Source: Leptospira levettii (GTDB lineage Bacteria > Spirochaetota > Leptospiria > Leptospirales > Leptospiraceae). Taken from it: a stretch of 64,000 bases of DNA. A model generated the notes under the pieces. It saw only the letters and a list, made by a program, of their open reading frames with translations, had not been told where the DNA came from and did not search any database. Positions 9,427 through 18,629 of this stretch are shown here, piece by piece. Made by a program: the position numbers and the translations under genes. The stretch spans positions 1,178,001-1,242,000 of the forward strand of contig NZ_NPDM01000001.1 of the NCBI RefSeq assembly GCF_002812085.1. Direction: 5' to 3'. The first letter of the stretch is position 1, and each line of letters begins with the position of its first letter.

Positions 9427-9443
9427 AACCTTTTCCTACTTAA

Positions 9444-9483
9444 AATCACATTTGGATCAGAAAACATTGGTCCAAATGTGATT
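9444..9483 (+). terminator. Perfect 13-bp hairpin after the thiolase
   Basis: AATCACATTTGGA (9444-9456) pairs exactly with TCCAAATGTGATT (9471-9483) across a 14-nt loop, 17 nt after the thiolase stop, followed by a T-rich stretch. The right arm contains the only canonical start codon (GTG 9478) of the following ankyrin frame. Confidence 0.7.
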
Positions 9484-9885
9484 CTTGTTATTATAGATTC
9501 TAAAAAAATCTCTCTTTCGATTCATTTTCTCCCCAAAATTAAGAAATTACTTAAAAATGGAGCAGATCCGAATATAACGGATTATGGTAATATTTCACCG
9601 TTAATGCATGCTGCTTCGAATGGACATATAAAAACTGTAGAATTATTATTACAACATAAAGCAAATCCAAACATTAAGGATTACAAAGGATATACTGCGA
9701 TTATGGCACCTTCAGATTCGGAATTGCCTAGCGAAAATCATTTAATTATCATTCCTATGTTAGTAAATGCGGGAGCAAATCTGAACGAAATGAACAATAA
9801 TGGGGATACTGCATTGAGTATTGCCAAAAAAAGAAATTTAAAAAATATCATTTTAAAACTAGAGGAATTAGGCGCAAAAGATTAA
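9478..9885 (+). CDS. Ankyrin-repeat fragment, probably 5'-truncated
   Basis: Three to four ankyrin repeats are readable: KKLLKNGADPNITDYG, then SPLMHAASNGHIKTVELLLQHKANPNIKD, then a looser repeat with MLVNAGANLNEMNNNGDTALSIAKKRN. The first repeat is incomplete and no signal peptide or other domain precedes it. The sole canonical start, GTG 9478, lies in the right arm of the thiolase terminator and has no ribosome-binding site. The frame is also open back to the thiolase stop codon, in the same frame. The simplest reading is a remnant whose 5' part has been lost. A functional protein using a non-standard start cannot be excluded. Compare the intact lipoprotein ankyrin gene at 52116. Confidence 0.5.
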   Translation: MILVIIDSKKISLSIHFLPKIKKLLKNGADPNITDYGNISPLMHAASNGHIKTVELLLQHKANPNIKDYKGYTAIMAPSDSELPSENHLIIIPMLVNAGANLNEMNNNGDTALSIAKKRNLKNIILKLEELGAKD

Positions 9886-9914
9886 ATTAAAATAAACAAA
9901 ACGTTTAAGATACA

Positions 9915-10334
9915 TTAACTTGCGATTTGTTTTTTAAGTTTTTTTGTCATTGCCATAATGAATTCGTCTTTGTTTTTCTTTGTTTCTTTGATTTGAGCTT
10001 TTATTTCTGAAGGGATTTCCATGTACTTGTCTGCCCATAACTGGATTTCAATGATAATGGGTAAAAGATCGATCGCTTTGTTTGTTAGTTTGTACAATAC
10101 TTTAGCTTTACTCGTTGGATGATCCAATTTTTGGATTAGATTGTGTTCTTCTAAATTTTGGAGTCTTGCGGTTAGGATATTTGTTGCGATTCCTTCTTGT
10201 GATTTTGCAAAATCGCCAAATGTAGATTTATTAAAGAACATCATATCTCTCATGATGAGTAATGACCACTTGTCACCGAAAATGTCCAGTGAACAACTGA
10301 GAGGGCATTCTGACCTTTTTTTGGTATTTTCCAT
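9915..10334 (-). CDS. HxlR-family transcriptional regulator
   Basis: Winged-helix regulator of the HxlR/DUF24 family, which often senses electrophiles or oxidants through an N-terminal cysteine. The signature CPLSCSLDIFGDKWSLLIMRDM lies at the N-terminus; Cys12 or Cys16 of the chosen frame are candidate sensor residues. The recognition-helix region reads ILTARLQNLEEHNLI. I chose ATG 10334 (139 aa); a TTG at 10349 would add five residues. It is divergent from the SDR/quinone-reductase pair and most likely controls it through the palindrome at 10395-10411. Confidence 0.88.
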   Translation of the reverse strand: MENTKKRSECPLSCSLDIFGDKWSLLIMRDMMFFNKSTFGDFAKSQEGIATNILTARLQNLEEHNLIQKLDHPTSKAKVLYKLTNKAIDLLPIIIEIQLWADKYMEIPSEIKAQIKETKKNKDEFIMAMTKKLKKQIAS

Positions 10335-10365
10335 CGTTTTTAATCCCAAAATTTATTAAAAAAAA

Positions 10366-10416
10366 TTCACTTGCAAAATAAAAGCAATATTTTCACTTGC
10401 AAATTGCAAGTATAAT
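10366..10416. promoter_or_regulatory. Operator and promoter between hxlR-type gene and SDR gene
   Basis: The perfect palindrome ACTTGCAAATTGCAAGT (10395-10411) touches a TATAAT box (10411-10416) reading towards the SDR gene at 10442. The 12-mer TTCACTTGCAAA occurs twice (10366-10377 and 10392-10403), 26 bp apart, so a second half-site lies closer to the regulator gene. A dimeric HxlR repressor covering the -10 box is the natural interpretation. The -35 element is weak. Confidence 0.65.
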
Positions 10417-10441
10417 TTAGAAAAAAGAGTCAAATCATAGT

Positions 10442-11242
10442 ATGAAACAAACAATATTAATTACAGGTGCATCTTCGGGATTTGGATTGATTCTTGCAAC
10501 CAAACTCCACGAATCTGGTTACAATGTAATCGGCACAAGTCGCAACCCAAATCACAGCAAGGTGCCATTTAAAATGTTGCCTTTAGATATTGCTGACGAT
10601 AGTTCAATCAAGGCTTTTCGCAATGAATTGTTCAAATACATTTCACAAATTGATGTTTTGATTAATAATGCTGGATTTTACCTTTCTGGCCTTGTCGAAG
10701 AAACTTCAATTGAAGAAGGAAAAAAACAATTTGAAACAAATTTTTGGGGAACAGTTAAACTTACAAAAGAGTTATTACCAGATTTTCGAAAACAGAGGTT
10801 TGGAAAAATAATTACTGTTGGTTCCATCATGGGACTCCTAAACTTTCCAAGTGCTGCTTATTATGGTGCTTCCAAACATGCACTGGAAGGATTTTTTAAA
10901 TCCTTACGATTTGAATTAAATGAATTTAATATAAAAGTTACAATGGTTGAACCAATGGGCTTTAAAACCAATATCATCAATAATGCGGTGAAGGCAGGAA
11001 TCAAAATTGATGATTACAACCAGTATCGTAGTAAACTAGAAAAGTTCGCCGAAGATTTGTTTGGAAATGCTCCTGAACCAACTCCAGTCATTGATACATT
11101 GGTAAAACTAATCGAAACAAAGAATCCAAAATTTAGTCATCCAGTTGGGAAAGGCGCTTCCGTCATTTTGGCGATCCAACACTTTGCATATCAATTGTTT
11201 GAAAAGTCCATCATCAAAAACATCAATCGGTTCCAGGTATAA
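10442..11242 (+). CDS. Short-chain dehydrogenase/reductase
   Basis: Classical SDR of 266 residues: nucleotide-binding motif TGASSGFG near the N-terminus, NNAG, the catalytic serine in VGSIMG, and the active-site YxxxK as YYGASKHA. The substrate cannot be read from sequence. It is followed 4 nt later by a zinc-independent quinone-reductase-like gene, and the pair faces an HxlR regulator. That arrangement suggests a detoxifying reduction of carbonyls or quinones induced by electrophiles. Confidence 0.9.
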   Translation: MKQTILITGASSGFGLILATKLHESGYNVIGTSRNPNHSKVPFKMLPLDIADDSSIKAFRNELFKYISQIDVLINNAGFYLSGLVEETSIEEGKKQFETNFWGTVKLTKELLPDFRKQRFGKIITVGSIMGLLNFPSAAYYGASKHALEGFFKSLRFELNEFNIKVTMVEPMGFKTNIINNAVKAGIKIDDYNQYRSKLEKFAEDLFGNAPEPTPVIDTLVKLIETKNPKFSHPVGKGASVILAIQHFAYQLFEKSIIKNINRFQV

Positions 11243-11246
11243 AACA

Positions 11247-12251
11247 ATGAAAGCATTCCAAGTGATACGTTATGGTAAAAAAGAAAAATTGGTTTTATCG
11301 GAAATACAAGAACCAATCCCAAAAGACAATGAAGTATTAGTGCAAGTACATGCATCAGCCATTAATTTACTCGATTCATTGATCAAAAACGGAGATTTTA
11401 AATTATTCCTTCCTTACAAAACTCCATTTACGAATGGACATGATTTGGCAGGTATTATCACAAAAGTGGGAGCAAATGTAACTCAATTTAAGGTTGGTGA
11501 TGAAGTGTATGCAAGACCTTCCGATTTTCATACAGGGACATTTGCACAATCAATTGTTGTAAACCAAAATGATTTAGCAATGAAGCCGAAGAATATTACT
11601 ATGGAAGAAGCCGCTTCAATCCCACTTGTTGGACTTACATCGTGGCAAGCATTAGTAGAAATATCAAATTTAAAAAAAGGACAAAAGGTATTTATACAAG
11701 CTGGATCTGGGGGTGTTGGTACTTTTGCAATCCAATTGGCAAAACATTTAGGTGCCTTTGTTGCGACAACGACAAGTGAAACAAATGTGGAAATGGTAAA
11801 GGGTTTAGGTGCTGATTTGGTTATTGATTATAAGAAAGAAGATTTTTCGACTCTATTGAAAGATTATGATGTAGTCTTACATAGCAATCGAGAGAATACA
11901 ATTCTTAAGAAATCTTTATCTATCCTAAAACATGGTGGAGTTTTGGTTTCATTAACTGGCCCTCCAACAGCAGATTTTGCCAAAAAAATTGGGATGGGAT
12001 GGCACTTCCAAATTCTCATGAAATTACTAAGTTTCTCTGTGAATCAATTGGCAAAAAAACTGAAAGTTCATTTTGAATTTTTGTTCATGAAAGCAGATGG
12101 CAAACAACTGAGTGAAATTACAAAATTGATAGAAGCTGGAAAAATTAAGCCAATGATTGATCGTGTGTATACTTTTGAAGAAACCAACGAGGCAATGTTA
12201 TATGTAGAAGCAGGACGCAGTAAGGGGAAAGTAGTCGTAAAAATGATATAG
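11247..12251 (+). CDS. NADP-dependent quinone oxidoreductase-like MDR protein
   Basis: Medium-chain dehydrogenase/reductase of the quinone reductase (QOR) type. A GroES-like N-terminal half (NGHDLAGIITKVG, FKVGDEVYA) is followed by a Rossmann half with the nucleotide-binding motif AGSGGVGTFAIQLAKHLG. No zinc-ligand cysteines are evident, as expected for QOR enzymes that reduce quinones or enones with NADPH. ATG 11247 begins MKAFQVIRYG, a typical family start; the frame extends upstream to 11145 but only by overlapping the SDR gene. Predicted to be cotranscribed with the SDR and ended by the hairpin at 12257-12284. Confidence 0.9.
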   Translation: MKAFQVIRYGKKEKLVLSEIQEPIPKDNEVLVQVHASAINLLDSLIKNGDFKLFLPYKTPFTNGHDLAGIITKVGANVTQFKVGDEVYARPSDFHTGTFAQSIVVNQNDLAMKPKNITMEEAASIPLVGLTSWQALVEISNLKKGQKVFIQAGSGGVGTFAIQLAKHLGAFVATTTSETNVEMVKGLGADLVIDYKKEDFSTLLKDYDVVLHSNRENTILKKSLSILKHGGVLVSLTGPPTADFAKKIGMGWHFQILMKLLSFSVNQLAKKLKVHFEFLFMKADGKQLSEITKLIEAGKIKPMIDRVYTFEETNEAMLYVEAGRSKGKVVVKMI

Positions 12252-12256
12252 ATTGA

Positions 12257-12284
12257 TTTTCCTTTAATGTATTTTAAAGGAAAA
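12257..12284 (+). terminator. Terminator of the SDR/MDR operon
   Basis: Perfect 11-bp arms TTTTCCTTTAA (12257-12267) and TTAAAGGAAAA (12274-12284) with a 6-nt loop, starting 5 nt after the stop codon. Confidence 0.65.
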
Positions 12285-12356
12285 AATCTACTTAGACTTT
12301 CCAAACCTTCCAATAAACAGATTGCTTTTAATATTCACAAATACGAGTAATGACCT

Positions 12357-12695
12357 ATGACCCCCACAGAATCCTTAACAGGTATTGTTTGCAAACAGTG
12401 CCAATTCAAAGTAGCAGAAGTTTTAGAAGGTTGCCCTTCCTGTGGCAGTGAATCTGTTGAGACAGTTGAATTGAAACAGAGTGGAACTATCGTTTCCTAT
12501 ACAATTGTTTATATCGGGTTTGGTCATATGGCAAAAAGAGCTCCTTATGTTTTAGCGATTGTGCAAACAGAGGAGAATGTTAAACTAACTACGGTTATAG
12601 AAGATGTAACTGATTTTTCTACCGTTAAAATTGGTGATAAAGTTCGCTTTAAGGCGATGGATGAGAAAATAGGACCTGTCTTTCAATATGAATGA
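12357..12695 (+). CDS. DUF35 zinc-ribbon/OB-fold protein
   Basis: A 112-residue protein with an N-terminal zinc ribbon (CKQC at about residues 12-15 and CPSC at about 27-30) followed by an OB-fold-like segment (SGTIVSYTIVY, then KIGDKVRFK). Proteins of this family usually partner with thiolases or ketoacyl-CoA enzymes as acyl-CoA-binding chaperone subunits. That makes the thiolase 3 kb upstream a conceivable partner, but the two genes are not in one operon, so this stays speculative. It converges with the efflux genes. Confidence 0.8.
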   Translation: MTPTESLTGIVCKQCQFKVAEVLEGCPSCGSESVETVELKQSGTIVSYTIVYIGFGHMAKRAPYVLAIVQTEENVKLTTVIEDVTDFSTVKIGDKVRFKAMDEKIGPVFQYE

Positions 12696-12754
12696 CTTTC
12701 ATCGAATGCACAACAAATAGATCCGATTTACAATTGATGAAGAGAGAGAATCTG

Positions 12755-12795
12755 TTTAGTGTTGGCTCCCTGGTTTTGAAGTTACCAACACTAAA
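12755..12795. terminator. Hairpin between DUF35 gene and efflux operon
   Basis: Perfect 11-bp arms TTTAGTGTTGG (12755-12765) and CCAACACTAAA (12785-12795) with a 19-nt loop sit between two convergent genes and could serve both strands. Confidence 0.6.
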
Positions 12796-12823
12796 GAAAG
12801 TGAATTAATTTCGAATTTTTAAA

Positions 12824-14251
12824 TTAAAAACTTCCATTTTTCCTTTCAGCATCCATTTCTTTTTGTCCTCGCCATCCACCACCAAGTGCTTTATACAATC
12901 CGACATTCGCTTCTAATAGATTGTATTTTAATTCAAGTGCTTCCACTTGGGCTTCTAAAAAATCTCTTTGGCTAAACAAAACATCGATATAATCGATTCT
13001 ACCTGCTTTAAATAATATGTTCGAAATTTCAACAGACTCTCTTAAATTTTGAACCTGTTTATTTTTTGCATCATACTTCTGAGTTAAATTTTTGATTTTT
13101 ACAATTTGGTTTGTAACTTCCGTAAATGCTTTTAGCAGGGAAACTTCATAATTGTAAATAGCTTGGATTTGTAAGTTGTTTGCTGTTGCATAATTTGCTT
13201 CGATCGCTTTTCGATTGATGAGAGGTGCGATGATACCACCACCTAAACCATAGGCTAACGAAACAGGTGTCCCTTTAAAATGTTTGGAATTAAAAGCTTC
13301 ATATCCAATATTTCCATCAATCTTTAGTGAAGGATAAAATCTTGCTCTAGCTACTTCGATGTCTAATTTTCGTGATTCTAAAACCAAACTTGCCTGTTTG
13401 ATATCGGGCCTGTTTTCTAATAGATCAACAGGAACTGATTTTTGTATCTCAGGAAGTGTGATATCCAAAAAGTCATCAGACTTTCTTGTAATTCTTTCTG
13501 GGAAACGTCCTAAAAGAAAATTAAGTCTGTTTTCTGTAATGGCTATCCTTTGGACAATATCGTATTTTCGAGCGAGGTTTTTTGACACTTCAGCTTCAAA
13601 CCGTTTTACAGCCAACGAAGTTGTTCTACCAGCTTCCCTTTGTAATACGACCATCTCTTTCACTTTAGAGAGAACTTCTATATAGTTTTCAATTAATGTT
13701 AATTGATTATCAAGGGATTTTAATTCGAAATATGTATCTGAAATTTCAGCAACTAAATTGGTAACAACGTACCGCTTACCTTCAATACTTGCGAGGTAAA
13801 GTAGGTAAGCGGATTTCGTTGCATTCCTTAATTTTTTCCAAATGTCAATTTCCCAACTCATTACGAGCCCACCATGGGCAAATAATGTCGGTGAATTGGC
13901 ATTAGGTGTGCTAAATCTCTCTTTCTGTTCGGAACCACCATCTGCTTGGAGAGATAATTTTGGTAAATATTCCCCTTGTCTCGAAAACACTTCGTTATTC
14001 GCGATACTAATTTCTTGTTCTAGTACAGCGAGTTCCTGGTTGTTTTCGATCGCAGTGTCGATTAATGATATCAATTGTGGTTCGTTAAAAAATTGGTTCC
14101 AAATTTCGGTTTGTAACTTCTGAGCTTTCTCAGAAGATTCCCAATTTTCAAATTGTTCCGGAAGTTTTAAATCTTCCTTATCTCTTTCATAAAGAGCAGG
14201 AATACAGGAAACATTCCATAAAACTAAGAATATGATTAAGATTCGTTTCAT
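12824..14251 (-). CDS. NodT/TolC-family outer membrane efflux lipoprotein
   Basis: Outer membrane channel of a tripartite RND pump. ATG 14251 gives a lipoprotein signal (MKRILIIFLVLWNVSC, Cys16 as lipidation site). The mature part has the two helical hairpin repeats of the outer membrane efflux family: AVLEQEISIANNEVFSRQGEYLPKL in the first half and DIEVARARFYPSLKIDGNIGY in the second. Length 475 residues is typical for NodT-type factors. An upstream in-frame start at 14341 would lie within the permease gene and lacks a signal sequence, so I rejected it. It starts 1 nt after the permease stop codon. Confidence 0.88.
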   Translation of the reverse strand: MKRILIIFLVLWNVSCIPALYERDKEDLKLPEQFENWESSEKAQKLQTEIWNQFFNEPQLISLIDTAIENNQELAVLEQEISIANNEVFSRQGEYLPKLSLQADGGSEQKERFSTPNANSPTLFAHGGLVMSWEIDIWKKLRNATKSAYLLYLASIEGKRYVVTNLVAEISDTYFELKSLDNQLTLIENYIEVLSKVKEMVVLQREAGRTTSLAVKRFEAEVSKNLARKYDIVQRIAITENRLNFLLGRFPERITRKSDDFLDITLPEIQKSVPVDLLENRPDIKQASLVLESRKLDIEVARARFYPSLKIDGNIGYEAFNSKHFKGTPVSLAYGLGGGIIAPLINRKAIEANYATANNLQIQAIYNYEVSLLKAFTEVTNQIVKIKNLTQKYDAKNKQVQNLRESVEISNILFKAGRIDYIDVLFSQRDFLEAQVEALELKYNLLEANVGLYKALGGGWRGQKEMDAERKNGSF

Positions 14252-14252
14252 C

Positions 14253-17200
14253 TTATTTTTTTCCTTTCCTGGATTTTTTACGTTCCAATTCAGAAGTTTC
14301 ATACATTTTGTCTGACTCTGAAAGTGGCATGTTGTCTTCATGATAAATTAGATTTTTACCTTTTGCGATATTTGCAAAGATAATGTAGAGTCCAGGCACT
14401 ACAATGACACCAAAGACAGTTCCAAATAACATACCACCTAATGCACAGGCACCAATCGTGTGATTGGCAATCGCACCAGGACCAGTTGCTACAACAAGTG
14501 GAATCAAACCAGCTACGAAGGCAAAGGAAGTCATGAGGATAGGTCTAAACCTTGCTTTTGCTCCTTCTAATGCTGCATCAAACACACTAAGTCCTGATTC
14601 TTGTCTTTGCCTTGCAAACTCTACAATCAATACAGCGTTTTTACCTAATAATCCAATTAACATGATCATACCGATCTGGGCGTAAATGTCATTGGCTAGA
14701 CCTAACAATCGTAATAGGAAGAAGGATCCAAAGATTCCTGGTGGGAGTGAAAAAATGACCGAAAAAGGAATGATGAAACTTTCATACTGTGCAGATAACA
14801 CAAGGTATACGAACACAATCACAACTATGAAAATGAAAATGGCTTCATTCCCGCGAGATGCCTCATCGTATGAAAGTCCTTCCCAACCTACTTCAAATCC
14901 TTTTGGAAGATTTTTGGATACTTCTCTAATGGCATCAATCGCATCTCCAGTAGTGTAACCTTTGCTTGGTAAGACGTTGATAACAGATGATGTATAGGCA
15001 TTGTATCTTGTGATCTCATTTGCACCTTGTTTCTGTTCAAGGGACAAGAAGGAAGAATATGGAACCATTTCTCCTTTGTCATTTGGAGTAAATAAGCCTA
15101 GGATATCTGTTGGTAATCTTCGGTATTCAGGTGCAGATTGAACGTATACTTTGAAGAACTGATTGAATCGGATGAATCCTTGTTCATACGTACTACCAAC
15201 GAGGATGTCCAAGTTGTCCATTGCATCACCAATGTTGACTCCTTTTTGCATCGCAAGTTTTCGATCCAGTTTCACTTCCAATTGTGGAAATTTTGCCGAG
15301 TAAAAAGAGAAGAGACCTGTTAGTTCTTCACGTTTTTTTAACTCTTCCATAAACTCTACGTGAACTTTATCGAAGGCAGTATAATCTCCACTATTGGTTT
15401 TATCCAATAATCGAAACATAACCCCACCTGCTGCACCAAATCCGGGAACTGCTGGTGGTTCAAAGAATTCAATAATGGCACCAAAATTCTTTGTTTTGTG
15501 CTCGAGCTCTTCCATTACATCATGAACTGAGTTTTTTCTTTCAGACCAATCTTTTAAGCTGATTAGACATGTTCCGGCGTTGGATCCTTCACCTTCTGTT
15601 AGGATTTCATATCCTGCAAGTGATGCGACCGAATCAACACCTTCAATCTTTAGAGCTATCTCTTGGAGTTTTCTTGCGACATCATTTGTTTTTTCAATGG
15701 TTGAACCCGGTGGAGTTTGGATCACAGCGTAAATCATACCTTGGTCTTCTCCAGGAACAAATCCAGCAGGAACCAACTGTGATAAGAAAACAAAACCAAC
15801 TGCAAAGAAGAGTAATAAGGAAACAATAAATACTTTTGATCCTGAAAACCTGTGCATTAAGTTCACATATTTTTCAGTCATGATCTCAAAGTAAAAATTG
15901 AATTTTTCTAAGAAAAGATCGATTGGGTTATGAGTTTTTTTGTTATGATTGTGTGGTTTTAAAATCATCGCCGTTAGGACTGGCGTTAATGTTAAAGCGA
16001 CAATTCCAGAAAGCACAATGGAAGTGGCCATTGTGATCGCAAATTGACGATAAAAAACTCCAACAGGACCTGGTAAAAAAGTAACCGGCACAAATACTGC
16101 TGTCATGAGTAATGTAATCGCAATTACAGCTCCGCTGATTTCACCTAATACTGCTTTTACGGACAAGTACACACTCAAATGATCTTCGGCCATTTTCGCA
16201 TGGACTGCTTCCACGACTACAATGGCGTCATCCACCACAATTCCGATCGCAAGAACCATTGCAAATAAAGTGATTAGGTTGATGGTAAGTCCCAATGCCA
16301 TCATAAAGGAAAAGGCACCAATGAGGGATACTGGAACTGCAATGATAGGAATTAACGTTGAACGCCAATCACCCAAAAAGATAAAGACAACGATCGCCAC
16401 TAAAACAAAGGCTTCTACTAATGTGTGGATTACTTTTTCGATGGCTGCATCGATAAAGTTCGATACATCATAACTTAATTTATAATCCATTTCTGGTGGA
16501 AAAGTTTGTTTTAGTTCTTCTAGTTTTGCTTTGATATCTTCAATAACAACTTTGGCATTACTACCTTCCGTTTGTTTGAACATAATCGCAGCTGCAGGAT
16601 GTCCGTCTACATCGGAGTAAATATTATAAAACTCACTATCAAGTTCAACCTTGGAAATATCTTTGAGGTAAAGTAATTCACCTCCATTTTTAGCACGTAT
16701 GATGATATTTTCATATTGCTGAGGTTCGTTAAACCAACCTTCATAGGTAAGAGTGTATTCTAATGATTGGGCTTGTTTTCCAGAACTTTGACCAAGTCGC
16801 CCAGGTCTTGCAATGATACTTTGGTCTTCAATTGCTTTCATCACTTCAGCAGTGGTTACATTATAAGCACGCATTCTATCTGGATTTAACCAAACGCGCA
16901 TCGCATATTGTCTTGTTCCTAGGATCTTTGCTTGTCCGATACCATGAATCCTTTTTAATTCAGGTAATAAAAACACTGTCGCATAGTTGTATAAAAACTT
17001 CTCACTCGCATTCGGATCTTTACTGTATAAGTTTACATACAATAACATACTTGGTTGGACAGGTTGTACAAATATACCTTCCAAACGAACGAGTTCTGGA
17101 ACACGATACATCATTTGGTCTACCCTAGTTTTAACTTGTACTAAGGCATCATTTGGATTTGTTCCTGGATCGAATAATACTTGTATGATTGCATCTCCAG

Positions 17201-17453
17201 AACTTGTGGAAGAAGAAATCATATATCTCATCCCAGCAACCCCGTTGATAGCTTGTTCCAATGTGGTAATCGTAGATTGGACTAAAACTTGAGCACTGGC
17301 ACCAGGAAAAGATAGAGTAATCGTTACCCGAGGAGGAGCAATTTCAGGGAATTGTGATACTGGAATGTTCTTTATCGAAATTAATCCGACAAACACAACT
17401 AATACGGATATAACTATGGCGAGAACTGGTCTCTGGAGAAATTTTGTAAACAT
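14253..17453 (-). CDS. RND efflux permease, HAE1 type
   Basis: Inner membrane proton-driven pump of the AcrB/MexB type, 1066 residues. The sequence has the expected N-terminal membrane helix after FLQRPVLAIVISV, the porter-domain start NIPVSQFPEIAPP, and the helix-4 motif AIGIVVDDAIVVVEAVH with its paired aspartates. A second half repeats the fold, including the C-terminal transmembrane bundle with GLLGKNAVLIVEFARQR. The family exports drugs, detergents and other hydrophobic compounds rather than metals (no HME-type features were seen). It lies between the adaptor (10 nt gap) and the outer membrane factor. Confidence 0.93.
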   Translation of the reverse strand: MFTKFLQRPVLAIVISVLVVFVGLISIKNIPVSQFPEIAPPRVTITLSFPGASAQVLVQSTITTLEQAINGVAGMRYMISSSTSSGDAIIQVLFDPGTNPNDALVQVKTRVDQMMYRVPELVRLEGIFVQPVQPSMLLYVNLYSKDPNASEKFLYNYATVFLLPELKRIHGIGQAKILGTRQYAMRVWLNPDRMRAYNVTTAEVMKAIEDQSIIARPGRLGQSSGKQAQSLEYTLTYEGWFNEPQQYENIIIRAKNGGELLYLKDISKVELDSEFYNIYSDVDGHPAAAIMFKQTEGSNAKVVIEDIKAKLEELKQTFPPEMDYKLSYDVSNFIDAAIEKVIHTLVEAFVLVAIVVFIFLGDWRSTLIPIIAVPVSLIGAFSFMMALGLTINLITLFAMVLAIGIVVDDAIVVVEAVHAKMAEDHLSVYLSVKAVLGEISGAVIAITLLMTAVFVPVTFLPGPVGVFYRQFAITMATSIVLSGIVALTLTPVLTAMILKPHNHNKKTHNPIDLFLEKFNFYFEIMTEKYVNLMHRFSGSKVFIVSLLLFFAVGFVFLSQLVPAGFVPGEDQGMIYAVIQTPPGSTIEKTNDVARKLQEIALKIEGVDSVASLAGYEILTEGEGSNAGTCLISLKDWSERKNSVHDVMEELEHKTKNFGAIIEFFEPPAVPGFGAAGGVMFRLLDKTNSGDYTAFDKVHVEFMEELKKREELTGLFSFYSAKFPQLEVKLDRKLAMQKGVNIGDAMDNLDILVGSTYEQGFIRFNQFFKVYVQSAPEYRRLPTDILGLFTPNDKGEMVPYSSFLSLEQKQGANEITRYNAYTSSVINVLPSKGYTTGDAIDAIREVSKNLPKGFEVGWEGLSYDEASRGNEAIFIFIVVIVFVYLVLSAQYESFIIPFSVIFSLPPGIFGSFFLLRLLGLANDIYAQIGMIMLIGLLGKNAVLIVEFARQRQESGLSVFDAALEGAKARFRPILMTSFAFVAGLIPLVVATGPGAIANHTIGACALGGMLFGTVFGVIVVPGLYIIFANIAKGKNLIYHEDNMPLSESDKMYETSELERKKSRKGKK

Positions 17454-17463
17454 ACAATCTCTC

Positions 17464-18576
17464 CTAGTGAGCCTGTAACTCGAAACTTTTCATGACGTTC
17501 TCACGAGTTTCGATGTTAAATTTTACAATATCACCATCATGAACTTTACCAAGTCCTTCCAAAAGGATGATGTCGCTATCAGTGATACCAGATTCTACGA
17601 CAAACAAGTGAGGAATTTCGTTTGAGACTTTGATCTCAGTCGATTTTAACTTACCTTTACTTGATATTGTGTATACATAACGTTTATCTAATACTTCAAA
17701 AGTAGCCTTTTGTGGAATGAGTAAGGCTTCTTTTAAATTTTCTTTGATTACAACGTTTCCAGTTTCTCCATGACGTAATAATCTTTCTGGATTCGGAAAA
17801 GTTGCTCTAAAAGGAATGGTTCCCGTTTCACTATCGAATTCTCCTTCGATTGTGTCAGCGTTTCCATCATGGTTGAAGTATTCACCATTTGCCATTAAAA
17901 ATTTAACTTTTAATGGTTTGTCTCCTGATCTGCGGGCATTGGAAAAATTTAGGTAATCTTTTTCTGATACATTGAAATAAACCCAAAGTTTTGAAATATC
18001 AGAGATTGTAGTTAATAATGTTCCTTCTTCCACTAAACTTCCAAGTCGCACTTGGAAACGATCTGTGATACCAGTGAATGGGGCAGTTACAGTTGCCAAA
18101 TTTAAGTGAACTTGCGCCAATTCCATAGCTGCTTTATTTTTTTTCAGCCTGGCTTTGATGAGAGATAATTCTGTTTGGGAAACAACATTTTCTTTGAACA
18201 ACTTCTCAGTATTCTCAAATTCGATTTGTGTTGATTCGTATTCTGCTTTTGCTTTTTCGTATTGAGCAGTAACTAACATTGGCATTACTTGGAAAAGTTT
18301 CTGACCTTTTTTTACGATTTTACCTTCATCCATATAGATGTGGGTTAAATATCCTTTTTCGAATGCTCTAATTTCTATACGTTGGATTGCCTTCACTTGT
18401 GCTACATAGTTTTTATCAATGATTACATCTTGTTTCCATGGATACGTGGCCATGAGTGCGTTTTTGTCTTCATGGTTCTTTGAATGACAATTCATTTGAA
18501 GAAAAGATGTTAATAGAAATACTGTAACCAGTATCTTTGAAGTGAAAGAGTGCTTAAGCCCTTTGAGAAGTTTCAT
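17464..18576 (-). CDS. RND periplasmic adaptor (membrane fusion protein), lipoprotein
   Basis: Links permease and outer membrane channel. A lipoprotein signal ends at Cys30 (FLQMNC). Barrel-sandwich halves flank a coiled-coil hairpin (YEKAKAEYESTQIEFENTEKLFKENVVSQTELSLIKARL), with YLTHIYMDEGKIVKKGQ before and TVTAPFTGITDRFQVRLGSLVEEG after it. The C-terminal membrane-proximal part contains LLIPQKATFEV. The length of 370 residues is normal. It is the first structural gene of the pump operon; a small exported protein gene precedes it and two palindromes lie in the 92-nt gap. Confidence 0.9.
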   Translation of the reverse strand: MKLLKGLKHSFTSKILVTVFLLTSFLQMNCHSKNHEDKNALMATYPWKQDVIIDKNYVAQVKAIQRIEIRAFEKGYLTHIYMDEGKIVKKGQKLFQVMPMLVTAQYEKAKAEYESTQIEFENTEKLFKENVVSQTELSLIKARLKKNKAAMELAQVHLNLATVTAPFTGITDRFQVRLGSLVEEGTLLTTISDISKLWVYFNVSEKDYLNFSNARRSGDKPLKVKFLMANGEYFNHDGNADTIEGEFDSETGTIPFRATFPNPERLLRHGETGNVVIKENLKEALLIPQKATFEVLDKRYVYTISSKGKLKSTEIKVSNEIPHLFVVESGITDSDIILLEGLGKVHDGDIVKFNIETRENVMKSFELQAH

Positions 18577-18587
18577 TGTGTCCCCAC

Positions 18588-18611
18588 TTTGTCTAACGTT
18601 TGTTAGGCAAA
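18588..18611. promoter_or_regulatory. Operator-like palindrome upstream of the efflux operon
   Basis: TTTGTCTAAC (18588-18597) and GTTAGGCAAA (18602-18611) form 10-bp arms with one mismatch around a 4-nt centre. The position, 12 nt before the adaptor start codon, suits a TetR-like or similar repressor. No regulator gene is adjacent. Confidence 0.5.
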
Positions 18612-18629
18612 ATTTTAATAATCATCGAA

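Noticed and set aside
14252..14341. Longer start for the NodT-type protein
   Set aside because: The extra residues lie within the RND permease gene and would remove the lipoprotein signal.
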